The notes below the pieces were generated by a model. That model worked only from the letters and a program-made list of their open reading frames with translations. It had not been told where the DNA came from and made no database searches. Positions 35,405 to 44,177 of a stretch of DNA of 64,000 nt are shown here, piece by piece (position 1 is the first letter of the stretch; the number at the start of each line of letters is the position of its first letter). Where the stretch lies: the NCBI GenBank assembly GCA_021108275.1, contig JAIORD010000028.1:1-64000 (forward strand), given 5' to 3'. This DNA comes from Methanococcoides sp. (lineage in GTDB: Archaea; Halobacteriota; Methanosarcinia; Methanosarcinales; Methanosarcinaceae). The position numbers and the translations under genes were made by a program.

Positions 35405-36292
35405 ATGATAGATGATGTAGTTAAACTATTCAGGCAACTGGACAGTAAAGACCTTCGTATACTGATGGGTATCGAAATAGGAATGAAACACTATGAGTGG
35501 GTTCCTGTTGAGGAGGTCCGGAAATATACTAGATTCTCATATAGTCAGCTTGAATATAAGCTCCTTCAGCTTTTCAGGTCCAATATGGTCGTGGGTACGA
35601 AAACTCCCTACGAGGGCTATCAGATATATTTTGACGGTTATGATGCACTCGCTTTGAATACTTTTGTTAAGAGGGGTTCTGTCAGTGCAATTGGCGATGA
35701 GATCGGTGTGGGTAAAGAGTCTGTCGTGCATGAGGCTATCAGGGAACCCGAACTTGCTATTGGGGATCCTACTACTGTCATTATTAAGTTCCACCGGGAA
35801 GGTCGTACCAGTTTCAAGAGTGTAAAAAGGGGTCGTGAGCACCTTGCTTACCGTGAACATTTCTCCTGGATATATGCTGCAAGGCTTTCCGCAAAGCGAG
35901 AGTTCGATATTATGGAGCAGTTATACTCCGAGATCTCAATTCCAAAGCCTCTTGATTACAACAGACATGCTATTGTGATGGCTCCTGCAAAGGGCAGCCT
36001 TCTTGTTAAAACAAAGCTCACTGAGCCGAATTGGGTACTTGAGGAGATCCTTTCCCAAATGACCAAGGTCCATTCTCTGGGCATCATCCATTCAGACCTT
36101 AGTGAATACAATATCTTTGTCAGTGAGGAAGGCGTTGAGTTCATCGACTGGCCACAGTATGTGACCCTTGATCATCTTAATGCAGAAGATCTGCTAAGGC
36201 GCGATGTTTTCAATGTGCTTACTCATTTTAAGCGGAAGTATAATATTGAAAAGGACCTGGATGAGGTCGTTCGAATTATCAATGGCGAATGA
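35405..36292 (+). CDS. rio2: RIO-type kinase/ATPase Rio2
   Basis: Acts in small-subunit ribosome maturation. About 295 residues: an N-terminal winged helix (1-85) and the RIO kinase lobe with P-loop-like GVGKESVVHEA, the ATP lysine in VIIKFHREGR, catalytic HSDLSEYNIFV and metal-binding IDWPQY. The RIO2 N-terminal domain distinguishes it from Rio1. Precedes the DUF460 gene by 33 bp. Confidence 0.95.
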   Translation: MIDDVVKLFRQLDSKDLRILMGIEIGMKHYEWVPVEEVRKYTRFSYSQLEYKLLQLFRSNMVVGTKTPYEGYQIYFDGYDALALNTFVKRGSVSAIGDEIGVGKESVVHEAIREPELAIGDPTTVIIKFHREGRTSFKSVKRGREHLAYREHFSWIYAARLSAKREFDIMEQLYSEISIPKPLDYNRHAIVMAPAKGSLLVKTKLTEPNWVLEEILSQMTKVHSLGIIHSDLSEYNIFVSEEGVEFIDWPQYVTLDHLNAEDLLRRDVFNVLTHFKRKYNIEKDLDEVVRIINGE

Positions 36293-36325
36293 TGTATATT
36301 CTATGACCTCACAATTTAATTTATA

Positions 36326-38302
36326 ATGGTTGTGGGAACCGGGGTTATATTCGGCATTGATATTGCTAAAGGCTCATCCAGATCAAAAGAACTTCCAAGG
36401 TATGCAGTTGCTGTGCTGAAGGAGGGGGAGGTCACCCACCATACAATGGTGCGCCTTCCGCGTATATTAAAGATGGTTCGAGAGTCTCATCCTCAATATC
36501 TCGCAGTGGACAATATCTTTGAGCTGGCTCCGGGCAAAAAGGAGCTTGTGCGTTTTCTTGAAAAACTTCCTGAAGGCGTTAAGCTTGTACAGGTCACAGG
36601 CGGTCTGCACAAGAAATCCCTTTTGCATCTTGCAAAGGAAAATGGATTGTCCTTCAATCAGTTTAATCCCAATGAGGAGGCAGAGGCATGTGCTCGTCTT
36701 GTGAGTATGGGGGTCGGGTCGGAAGTATCTCTTTTTGAAGATATCACTAAGATAAAGGTAAGTCGTGCCCGGTCCCTTGGACGTGGGGGCTGGAGTCAGA
36801 ACAGATATCGTCGTAAGGTTCACGGGGCTGTGAGGGAGCGGAGTCGTGAGGTCGAGGCGATATTGAAAAAGGCCTCAAAAGAACATGGATATACCTATAT
36901 AAGCAGTATATTCCGCGGGTTCGGAGGTTATGTGCGTGCCGAGTTCACCGTGCATGCAAAAAGGCATCAAGTGCCTGTTGGTTCCGGTTCAACTGCGGAT
37001 GCCCAGATCCGTGTCAGCAGCGTGGTGCGTGATAAGATCCAGTATACTCCTTTATCGAAAGCTAAAAGGCGTCCCACAATTGTGGGTATCGACCCCGGCA
37101 CAACAGTGGGAATAGCTATACTCTCGTTTGATGGTGAGCTTCTGCTTTTGAAAAGTATCCGTGGCATTTCCCATGATGAGGTTGTCAAACTTATTGCTGA
37201 ATATGGGAAACCCGCGGTCATCAGTACGGATGTCACACCAACTCCGGGTTCTGTGGATCGGATCAGGCGCAGTTTCAATGCCGTGATAAGTACACCTTCC
37301 ACGGAAATTTCCTCGGAGGAAAAGATAGCTCTTGGGAGGCCGTATGGTTATTCAAATGACCATGAACGTGACTCTCTTGCTGCAGCTCTTTATGCTTACC
37401 GGAACTACAAGAGCATGTTCTCGCGTGTTGAGAAGAAAGCACCTCCTCATCTGGACCTGGATAAGATAAAACTGTATGTGATCCAGGGTGCTTCCATAGG
37501 TGAAGCTATAGGGAAGGCTTCGGGGGTGCCGGTTCCTGATAAGAAACCTGTGGAATTGTTGACAACTTCTGATGAAGATGCTGATGAAAGAAGCAGGAAA
37601 GTTTTAGAGAAACTAAAGTTAAAAGATACTCAGGTCCGTAATCTTCGGGATTATGTTCAAGAACTTAAGGATGAATTGGTTGCGAAGGACAAGCTCATCT
37701 TAAAGCTTGAAGTCAAGCTTAAGAAAGTAAAAGAGGAAGACCGCCTTAAGGTCCTTAAGGATAAAGAGCTTGAGATGCGTGACCATAAGATATCTGTATT
37801 AAAGAAAGATCTGCGAAGGGCAAAAAGTTCTCTCAAGAAAGCTCATTATAGTATCAAAAAGCTAAAGCAGATACGTAAGCTGGAGTTCAAAGGGGAGGGT
37901 ATTCCTGTTAAGATAATCTCTTCATTCAATCGGGATGCGATCCTGGATGCGGAGGACCATTTTGGTATAAAGAAGGGGGATGTGATCTTTCTGGAGGATG
38001 CCAGTGGCGGGAGCACAGTAACAGCTTCGATGCTTGTTGCCATGGGTTTGAAAGCAGTGATCGTTACCGGGGATGTGACCTATGCAGCAGATGATGTCTT
38101 CTTCAAAGGCGATCTTCCTTTGCTTAAAGATATACCTTTACAGAGGATAGATGATCTTGCGATTGTCGATCCGAATGTCCTTCAGGTCGCGCTTAATGAG
38201 TGGGCTGAACGGGCTGAATTAAGGCGCCAGGAAGAAAAAGAAAAGAAGTTAAAACATCTGGTGGATGAATACAGAAGTGAGAGGCGTAGGGGTCTTTCCT
38301 GA
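36326..38302 (+). CDS. DUF460 RNase H-like / coiled-coil protein
   Basis: A 658-residue protein. Two RNase H-fold regions are suggested by GVIFGIDIAKGSSRSKELPR (start) and PTIVGIDPGTTVGIAILSFD (about 250-270), the latter RuvC-like. From about 415 to 520 there is a long charged coiled coil (LRDYVQELKDELVAKDKLIL). The C-terminal alpha/beta region has LVAMGLKAVIVTGDVTYAAD. Archaea-wide family without proven activity. Probably co-transcribed with rio2. Confidence 0.85.
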   Translation: MVVGTGVIFGIDIAKGSSRSKELPRYAVAVLKEGEVTHHTMVRLPRILKMVRESHPQYLAVDNIFELAPGKKELVRFLEKLPEGVKLVQVTGGLHKKSLLHLAKENGLSFNQFNPNEEAEACARLVSMGVGSEVSLFEDITKIKVSRARSLGRGGWSQNRYRRKVHGAVRERSREVEAILKKASKEHGYTYISSIFRGFGGYVRAEFTVHAKRHQVPVGSGSTADAQIRVSSVVRDKIQYTPLSKAKRRPTIVGIDPGTTVGIAILSFDGELLLLKSIRGISHDEVVKLIAEYGKPAVISTDVTPTPGSVDRIRRSFNAVISTPSTEISSEEKIALGRPYGYSNDHERDSLAAALYAYRNYKSMFSRVEKKAPPHLDLDKIKLYVIQGASIGEAIGKASGVPVPDKKPVELLTTSDEDADERSRKVLEKLKLKDTQVRNLRDYVQELKDELVAKDKLILKLEVKLKKVKEEDRLKVLKDKELEMRDHKISVLKKDLRRAKSSLKKAHYSIKKLKQIRKLEFKGEGIPVKIISSFNRDAILDAEDHFGIKKGDVIFLEDASGGSTVTASMLVAMGLKAVIVTGDVTYAADDVFFKGDLPLLKDIPLQRIDDLAIVDPNVLQVALNEWAERAELRRQEEKEKKLKHLVDEYRSERRRGLS

Positions 38303-38320
38303 CCTCCACCTTATGCAAGT

Positions 38321-38866
38321 TCATTTCCTGTCAAAGAATATGTTCTTTCCTTTTACGCTCAGGGGCATTCCGCATGCAATATCTGCATCGATCAATCCGG
38401 CTGCTAATGCGCCTGCTCCTATGGTGTACATTATACGGTTGTCGATGCAGAGGTCCTTTGCTTTTGCTGCTGCACTTCCCAGTGCGATCCCGAGGTCAAT
38501 GTACTTGAAGGCACATTTCGGGCCGTTAAAATCGGCTTTGACCAGTGTCTGCTCTATCATTTCCTTGCATGTGGGGAAGCCGCATGCTCCACAGTTCAAT
38601 CCTGATGGTTCTGACGTCTTAAGGCCGATGAGTATTACTGCATCCGCATCCCTGACGTTTTGAGCATTAAGGTTGAAGAACCCAAAGCCTTCTCCTTTAC
38701 TTTCCGCCATTGCATCCATGGAGTCTGCAAGTATCTTTATGTCGGATGGTTCCAGAAGCCCGGTAACAATGCTGTCCTTTCCCTTTGCCTTTGGAGCTGT
38801 CCTTGCTGCGGTCAATATCATCTTTGCCATCACTTCGATATTCTCGGATTCTGGATATGTGATCAT
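38321..38866 (-). CDS. DUF2148 ferredoxin-like protein
   Basis: A 181-residue archaeal and bacterial DUF2148 protein. An N-terminal nitroreductase-like helix (MAKMILTAARTAPKAKGKDS) leads to a Cys cluster CGACGFPTCKEM (102-113) with a later C, sufficient for one [4Fe-4S] cluster, and a hydrophobic C-terminal repeat. Probably a small redox protein. Converges with the DUF460 gene; its start lies 83 bp from divergent mobA. Confidence 0.85.
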   Translation of the reverse strand: MITYPESENIEVMAKMILTAARTAPKAKGKDSIVTGLLEPSDIKILADSMDAMAESKGEGFGFFNLNAQNVRDADAVILIGLKTSEPSGLNCGACGFPTCKEMIEQTLVKADFNGPKCAFKYIDLGIALGSAAAKAKDLCIDNRIMYTIGAGALAAGLIDADIACGMPLSVKGKNIFFDRK

Positions 38867-38949
38867 ATATCTACATATGATATTTTTGAACTTAATGTTT
38901 TCTACTTTCGGGCTTACTTATATGTACTAATATTCCAAATTAGCTCCTG

Positions 38950-39558
38950 ATGAGCTTATCAGCACTTATTCTTGCAGGTGGGCGTGGCAAGCGTCTTGGA
39001 AATGTGGAGAAGTCACTTATACGGTGTAGTGGCGGCAGTTCTTTACTTGAGCGGACAATTGGGACACTTGAGGATATCGTTGACGATGTAATAGTTTCTG
39101 TAAGGGATGAGGGGCAGGCACAGGAGCTTGCAGGTGATGCCTGTGGCAAGGAAATGGTCTTCGATACTTATGAAGATGTAGGACCGCTTGCCGGTATGCT
39201 TGAAGGATTTAAAAAGGCGAAAGGCGAATATATCTTTGTAACGGCGTGCGACATGCCATTCATTGATAAAGAGGTAGTGAAGTTCATGTTCAAGTGTGCA
39301 GAAGGGCATGACGCAGCGGTCCCCGTGCACAATGATGGCTCAATGGAACCTTTGTGCAGTGTCTACCGCGTTGAACCTATGTTGCCTCTGATAGAAAGCT
39401 CCATACAGGCGAACAGAAAATTTATACTGTCGCCAGTCTTTGAGCTGGATGATGTTGTAAAGGTCAACATCGAGCTACTAAAGGAATTCGATCCTCAGCT
39501 CAAGAGCCTTATTAATATTAATACTCTTGAAGACCTAGGTCGTTTCGATCTTTGTTGA
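38950..39558 (+). CDS. mobA: Molybdenum cofactor guanylyltransferase
   Basis: Attaches GMP to molybdopterin, as needed for formylmethanofuran dehydrogenase. The 202-residue nucleotidyltransferase has the GTP-binding LILAGGRGKRLGNVEKSLIR (note Glu for the usual Asp/Gly before Lys), EDVGPLAGMLEGF and the metal site FVTACDMPFID. The ATG at 38950 is close to TATA-like sequence, so a short leader is likely. Confidence 0.92.
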   Translation: MSLSALILAGGRGKRLGNVEKSLIRCSGGSSLLERTIGTLEDIVDDVIVSVRDEGQAQELAGDACGKEMVFDTYEDVGPLAGMLEGFKKAKGEYIFVTACDMPFIDKEVVKFMFKCAEGHDAAVPVHNDGSMEPLCSVYRVEPMLPLIESSIQANRKFILSPVFELDDVVKVNIELLKEFDPQLKSLININTLEDLGRFDLC

Positions 39559-39616
39559 GAATTAAATTATATTCTCTATCCCTTTCTCTCTTTTTTCAGG
39601 AAAGTTGACCAAGATA

Positions 39617-39647
39617 TAAAAAAAAGGTGCCACTTTCAAAAGTGGCA
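39617..39647 (-). terminator. Terminator of the beta-CASP nuclease gene
   Basis: On the minus strand, TGCCACTTT/AAAGTGGCA (39628-39647, loop about 2 nt) is followed by CC and a run of nine T (39617-39625). It lies 22 bp after that gene's stop and after mobA on the other strand. Confidence 0.75.
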
Positions 39648-39674
39648 TAATTAATTTAATTTAATTTAATTATA
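39648..39674. repeat. TTTAA-type short tandem repeat
   Basis: TAATTAATTTAATTTAATTTAA is a near-perfect 5-bp repeat next to the terminator and over the stop codon of the nuclease gene. Simple-sequence, slippage-prone. No function proposed. Confidence 0.6.
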
Positions 39675-40905
39675 TGGTGAACTCCTCGCCATTGGCAGGT
39701 GCATGACCTTCAACACCTATCTCATCTGTCACCCATTGTGCGAACTGCTCGGTGTTCTCACCATGCATTGTAAATACTTTTTCTCCGCCATTGTCGCAGA
39801 ACTTCTTGACCATTGCTTTAAGCTCTTTATCCCCGGAATGTGCAGAGAAATCATATTGCTCGATCTTCATACGTAGGTTCTGGAGAATACCATCATTATC
39901 GATATTACCGGTGTCGAGTGCCATTCTTCCGTTGGTACCTTCTACCTGATAACCGGTAAGCATTATCTTGGACTTCGGGTCCTTGTACAGGCGGTTGATA
40001 TAATGAAGGACAGGCCCTCCATTTAGCATCCCGGCAGTCGTAACGATGACTGCTCCGTGAAGTGATATATTTTCTCTCTTACGCCCCTTGACGATCGTAG
40101 CATTATCAAAAGCACGCTTGAGCTTTTCTGGGTCCTTCAGGTATTCCGGATTATTCATGAGAAGCTTGTAGATCCTTACTCCCATGCCGTCCACATAGGC
40201 AGGAATGCCGTTATCGCTCAACATCATCAGGACTTCCTGTGTTCTGCCAATGGCAAAGGCAGGAATAATGGCATTGCCACCAAGGTCGATGGTATCCCTG
40301 AGTGAATCGATGAACTCCCTTTCAGTTTCCTTTCTCGTAGGATGGTCCTCTCCAAAATATGTGCTTTCAGTGATAAGCGCATCTGCTTTTGGCAATTCAT
40401 CTGCTGATGGGACAAGACGTGTCTCCAGCGTACAGATATCGCCAGTATATACGATGCTTTTTCCATCCTTTTCAAGATATATCGCAGATGAGCCTGGGAT
40501 ATGACCTGCATTGTAGAACTGGGCTGTATATCCATGTGTATGGAATTCCACACCCGTATCGAAAGTGGTGGTGTTCAGCACCATCTGCTGGATCTCCCTT
40601 TCATCAAATGCTACGGGTTTGCCTTCCCTCTCTGCAATTTTCAGAGTGTCCTTTGCAAGTACTTGTGCAAGATCAGCTGTCGGTGGTGTCATGAATATCT
40701 GAGGTTCCATGTCCATCAGATTAGCAACGGCACCGCAGTGGTCAAGATGTCCATGTGAAATAAGAACCGCCTTAGGGTTTACATAATCCACCGGATAAAG
40801 TGGCTCTTCTCCCGGTTTGAGCCCATAATCAACAAGTATCTCATCATTAACAAGAAGTGCGGAACGTCCGACTTCCCTACATCCACCTTTGAACCCCAGT
40901 TTCAA
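39670..40905 (-). CDS. Beta-CASP metallo-beta-lactamase ribonuclease (aCPSF2/RNase J-like)
   Basis: A 411-residue RNA-processing enzyme without KH domains (so aCPSF2 or Mbl-type, not aCPSF1). The MBL motif is ISHGHLDHCGA (50-60), followed by HIPGSSAIYLEKDGKSIVYT, the motif 4-type TGDICTLETRL, GGNAIIPAFAIGRTQEVLMM and the beta-CASP end QYDFSAHSGDKELKAMVKKF. It would trim or cut RNA in the cytosol. Located 23 bp downstream of topA on the same strand. Confidence 0.92.
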   Translation of the reverse strand: MKLGFKGGCREVGRSALLVNDEILVDYGLKPGEEPLYPVDYVNPKAVLISHGHLDHCGAVANLMDMEPQIFMTPPTADLAQVLAKDTLKIAEREGKPVAFDEREIQQMVLNTTTFDTGVEFHTHGYTAQFYNAGHIPGSSAIYLEKDGKSIVYTGDICTLETRLVPSADELPKADALITESTYFGEDHPTRKETEREFIDSLRDTIDLGGNAIIPAFAIGRTQEVLMMLSDNGIPAYVDGMGVRIYKLLMNNPEYLKDPEKLKRAFDNATIVKGRKRENISLHGAVIVTTAGMLNGGPVLHYINRLYKDPKSKIMLTGYQVEGTNGRMALDTGNIDNDGILQNLRMKIEQYDFSAHSGDKELKAMVKKFCDNGGEKVFTMHGENTEQFAQWVTDEIGVEGHAPANGEEFTI

Positions 40906-40928
40906 GTTTATCCCCCTCTTTTATAGTT

Positions 40929-43160
40929 TTATGTGACAAGTTCCTGCCATTTCATGATCTTACCTGCAGGCAGGCTTGTGGCCTTTGAAAGCTCAATAGC
41001 ATTCGCTTGTCTTAACTCATCAATAGTATTGATTTCTGCATTCTTAAGTTTTTCTGCAGTGACCTTTCCGATACCGGGAACATCCGTGATCTTATCAGGA
41101 ATTGGGACCTTTGGCTGCTTGGCCTTTTCTTCTTCCTGCGTCTTCTTCCACTCTATGAAATTACACTGTGGACATCCTAGGTCCCATGGACGTTTTCCGG
41201 GATTGATTATCTTCACATGATTAATTCCATGTTCTTCACATACCTTTTCAGTAACGATGATCTGTCCGCTCTTTGGAAGTGGCAGTGAGAAATTACAATC
41301 CGGATATCCATTACAACCGATAAAACGGGACCCTCTCTTCGACCTTCTGACCATGAGCTTCGAACCGCATTCGGAACACTCTCCTATTACTTTATCTTCG
41401 CGGAGGCCTGCTCGTAGGGATTCTGATATATTTTCACTGTTATTGGCAAGCTCTGTAAACACTTCATGAAGCATTGTTCTTGATTCTTTCAGAACATTGT
41501 CTTCCTTAACCTTCCCTTCAGCGATACTATCCATATCCTCTTCAAGCTGACTGGTCATGTCATGCTTGGTGATGGTCGGTGCATACTTTTCAAGGGCCTC
41601 GATCACAGCAAAGGATGTCTTGGTAGGTTGAAGCGGATTTCCGTGGACGTATGCCCTTGAATATAGCTTACTGATGATCTCATGTCGTGTGGCCTTTGTA
41701 CCCAGGCCAAGGTCTTCCATGAGCTTTATCAGACGTCCCTGTCCATACCTTCCAGGTGGCTGAGTTTCCTTGTCCAGCATTTCCTTGCCGGTCACATCAA
41801 GGGTATCTCCTTCAGAAAGTGCCGGAAGAAGCCTGTCCTGCGGAGCATTATATGGGTAGTACCATCTCCATCCCTGGTGCACAAGTCTTGCACCATTTGC
41901 CTTGAATTCCTCGCCGGAGATATCGAACCTTACCTTCATGGTCTCCCATTCGGCCTCATCTGCAAAGGTTGCGAAGAATCTTCTGACCACAAGCTCGTAA
42001 AGCTTCCAATCCTGTTCATTAAGTTCACTCTTCTTTGCAAGGGATGCAGGATAGATAGGAGGGTGGTCCGTGGTCTCTTTTTTGCCACGTGTGGGCACAA
42101 GTTCATCTTTTGCAAGCAACTTTTGGGCATATTCTTTGAAAGGACCTTTGCTGAATATCTCGATCTGTGCCCTCAGGTCGATGGATGCAGGATAAACGGT
42201 ATTGTCCGTCCTTGGATATGAAATGAAACCATTAGTGTAAAGGGATTCTGCTATCCTCATGGCATTGGATGCTGTAAAACCGATGGAACTTGCAGCACCG
42301 ATGAATTCTGTGGTATTGAAAGGAGTTGGTACCTTATCCATCTTCTTCGAGCTATCCACGGATGATACGGATGCCTTATCTCCTATAACTTCCATTACGG
42401 CATCAGCTTCTTCCTTTTCCCAGAACTTGGAGTTCTTGTGCTGTACATTGACCAGTGCATCATCGCTATCTTTAAGGATCGCATTGACCTCCCAGTATGG
42501 CTTCGAGACAAATGCTTGCCTTTCCTTTTCCTTATCCACTATCAACGCAAGGGTTGGTGACTGCACTCTTCCCACTGACAGGAAAAGCTTTCCCAGCCTG
42601 CCTGCTGAAATGGAAAGGTATCTTGTAAGGGAAGCTCCCCATACAAGGTCGATGATCTGTCTGGAATGGCCCGCATCCGCAAGATCGAAATCAATTGAAG
42701 CAGGTTCTGCAAAAGCTCCCTCTATCTCCGTCTTGGTTATGGCACTGTAGAACACACGATCGAACTCAACATCAGGGTTCACTTTCCTGATAATGTTCAG
42801 TGCTTCAACACCAATAAGCTCTCCTTCACGGTCGTAGTCAGTAGCAATGGTGACATGCGTAGCTTCTTTTCCTAGTTTCCTGAGGGCTGCCACTATCTTC
42901 ACATGAGTGGGTGTAGTAATTACCTCAGCATCGATAAGTTCATTTGCATCGACTTTCTGCCAGTTGTTATAGGCTTTTGGGAAATCGAGCTGTACGATAT
43001 GTCCGCTAAGTCCCATTACGACTGTTCTGTCCTCTGCGTCAGGGTTTTTATATTCGAACGTATCCATTCCGCTGACACGTACCTGCTTTGGTTCCTTCGG
43101 GGCCAGGATCTTTGCAATCCTTTTGGCTGCAATGTGTTTTTCCGCTATAATAAGATGCAT
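40929..43160 (-). CDS. topA: DNA topoisomerase I (type IA)
   Basis: Relaxes negative supercoils through a 5'-phosphotyrosine. The 743-residue protein has the TOPRIM start MHLIIAEKHIAAKRIAKILA with ATDYDREGELIGVEAL, active tyrosine in NGFISYPRTDNTVYPAS, and WGASLTRYLSISAGRLGKL. One zinc finger follows (CSECGSKLMVRRSKRGSRF, then IGCNGYPDCNFSLP). The C-terminus has helix-hairpin-helix repeats (DVPGIGKVTAEKLKNAEINT). The start at 43160 is set by CTGGAG and conservation; the open frame to 43328 is not coding-like. Confidence 0.95.
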   Translation of the reverse strand: MHLIIAEKHIAAKRIAKILAPKEPKQVRVSGMDTFEYKNPDAEDRTVVMGLSGHIVQLDFPKAYNNWQKVDANELIDAEVITTPTHVKIVAALRKLGKEATHVTIATDYDREGELIGVEALNIIRKVNPDVEFDRVFYSAITKTEIEGAFAEPASIDFDLADAGHSRQIIDLVWGASLTRYLSISAGRLGKLFLSVGRVQSPTLALIVDKEKERQAFVSKPYWEVNAILKDSDDALVNVQHKNSKFWEKEEADAVMEVIGDKASVSSVDSSKKMDKVPTPFNTTEFIGAASSIGFTASNAMRIAESLYTNGFISYPRTDNTVYPASIDLRAQIEIFSKGPFKEYAQKLLAKDELVPTRGKKETTDHPPIYPASLAKKSELNEQDWKLYELVVRRFFATFADEAEWETMKVRFDISGEEFKANGARLVHQGWRWYYPYNAPQDRLLPALSEGDTLDVTGKEMLDKETQPPGRYGQGRLIKLMEDLGLGTKATRHEIISKLYSRAYVHGNPLQPTKTSFAVIEALEKYAPTITKHDMTSQLEEDMDSIAEGKVKEDNVLKESRTMLHEVFTELANNSENISESLRAGLREDKVIGECSECGSKLMVRRSKRGSRFIGCNGYPDCNFSLPLPKSGQIIVTEKVCEEHGINHVKIINPGKRPWDLGCPQCNFIEWKKTQEEEKAKQPKVPIPDKITDVPGIGKVTAEKLKNAEINTIDELRQANAIELSKATSLPAGKIMKWQELVT

Positions 43161-43362
43161 CGAAAACTCCAGTATGATTATTGTGAATACGTATGTGTAA
43201 CTGCTGCTATAATTATGTTGCAGTATATTATAATGGTATAAAGGAAATAATAGTAGTTGAAAATCTTTATATAATAAAAACGTTTGTGTCAGAAACCTTA
43301 AAGTGGGTATATTAGAGCCCCTGGGCACATTAGATTAAATTTATGCCTATTGCTGTCCTTTA

Positions 43363-43424
43363 TGCCCATTTTTTACAGTTACAAGAGACATACCTTCTTA
43401 TTCCCTAACTTTGCCCATTTTTTA
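43363..43424. repeat. 13-bp direct repeat around the sdhB stop
   Basis: TGCCCATTTTTTA occurs at 43363-43375 and 43412-43424, the second overlapping the sdhB stop. On the minus strand each is A-rich, so they are not classical terminators there. Purpose unknown. Confidence 0.45.
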
Positions 43425-44177
43425 TTTCTTATCCTTGATCCTGTTTCGAAGTTCATTTATTGCAAGGGTGGGTGCGACCTTTTTCGGACAAACAGCAACA
43501 CACTTGTACACGGTATCACAACCCCACACTCCTGATTCCGAATCAACTATGGCAAGGCGTTCCTGCTTAGTTTCCTCGTTCTCCCTTGGGTCAAGATAGA
43601 ACCTCCATGCTTTTGCGAGTGCAGCAGGCCCATAATACTGTTTATCCTTAGCTGCAACGGGACATGAACCATGGCAGAGTGCACATAGGATACAATTGGT
43701 ATATTGCTCGATCTTTACCTGAGTATCCCTGTCCATAAGATTCTCTTTTTCCGGTACATTTTCCTTCATCTCAAGCCAGGGCTTTATATCTTCAACCAGT
43801 GAATAGAAAGGTTCCATATCGACCACAAGGTCTCTTATGACTCTCAGGTTAGGCAATGGTTCTACCAATATGACATTATTGTCTATCTCCGTCCTTTTGT
43901 TAGTGATAAGGACTTCCAGATTCCCTTCATTTGTTGGTTCCTTTCTCATCTCAGAGATCTGCATTTTACAGGCAAGTCTTGGAATACGGTTGATGAGCAT
44001 ACTGCAGCTACCGCATACAGCACCTCTGCATGCATATCGGAATGTCAGGCTCGTATCAAGCTTTTCCTGTGCGTAGAACAATGCCTCAAGAACGGTCATT
44101 CCTGGTCTGTCCTCAACTTCATATTCCTGATACCAGACATTATCCTCTTCCTGTCTCTTGACCTTGAGCGTTATCAT
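43422..44177 (-). CDS. sdhB: Succinate dehydrogenase/fumarate reductase iron-sulfur subunit
   Basis: A 251-residue subunit with an N-terminal [2Fe-2S] plant-type motif (CRGAVCGSCSMLINRIPRLAC, about 50-70) and a C-terminal bacterial-ferredoxin region CILCALCHGSCP (near 160-171) and CDTVYKCVAVCP. It is too short to include the HdrB-like thiol domain of methanogen thiol:fumarate reductase (TfrB is roughly twice as long). It shares one base with the flavoprotein gene. No membrane anchor gene (sdhC/D) is present. Confidence 0.9.
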   Translation of the reverse strand: MITLKVKRQEEDNVWYQEYEVEDRPGMTVLEALFYAQEKLDTSLTFRYACRGAVCGSCSMLINRIPRLACKMQISEMRKEPTNEGNLEVLITNKRTEIDNNVILVEPLPNLRVIRDLVVDMEPFYSLVEDIKPWLEMKENVPEKENLMDRDTQVKIEQYTNCILCALCHGSCPVAAKDKQYYGPAALAKAWRFYLDPRENEETKQERLAIVDSESGVWGCDTVYKCVAVCPKKVAPTLAINELRNRIKDKK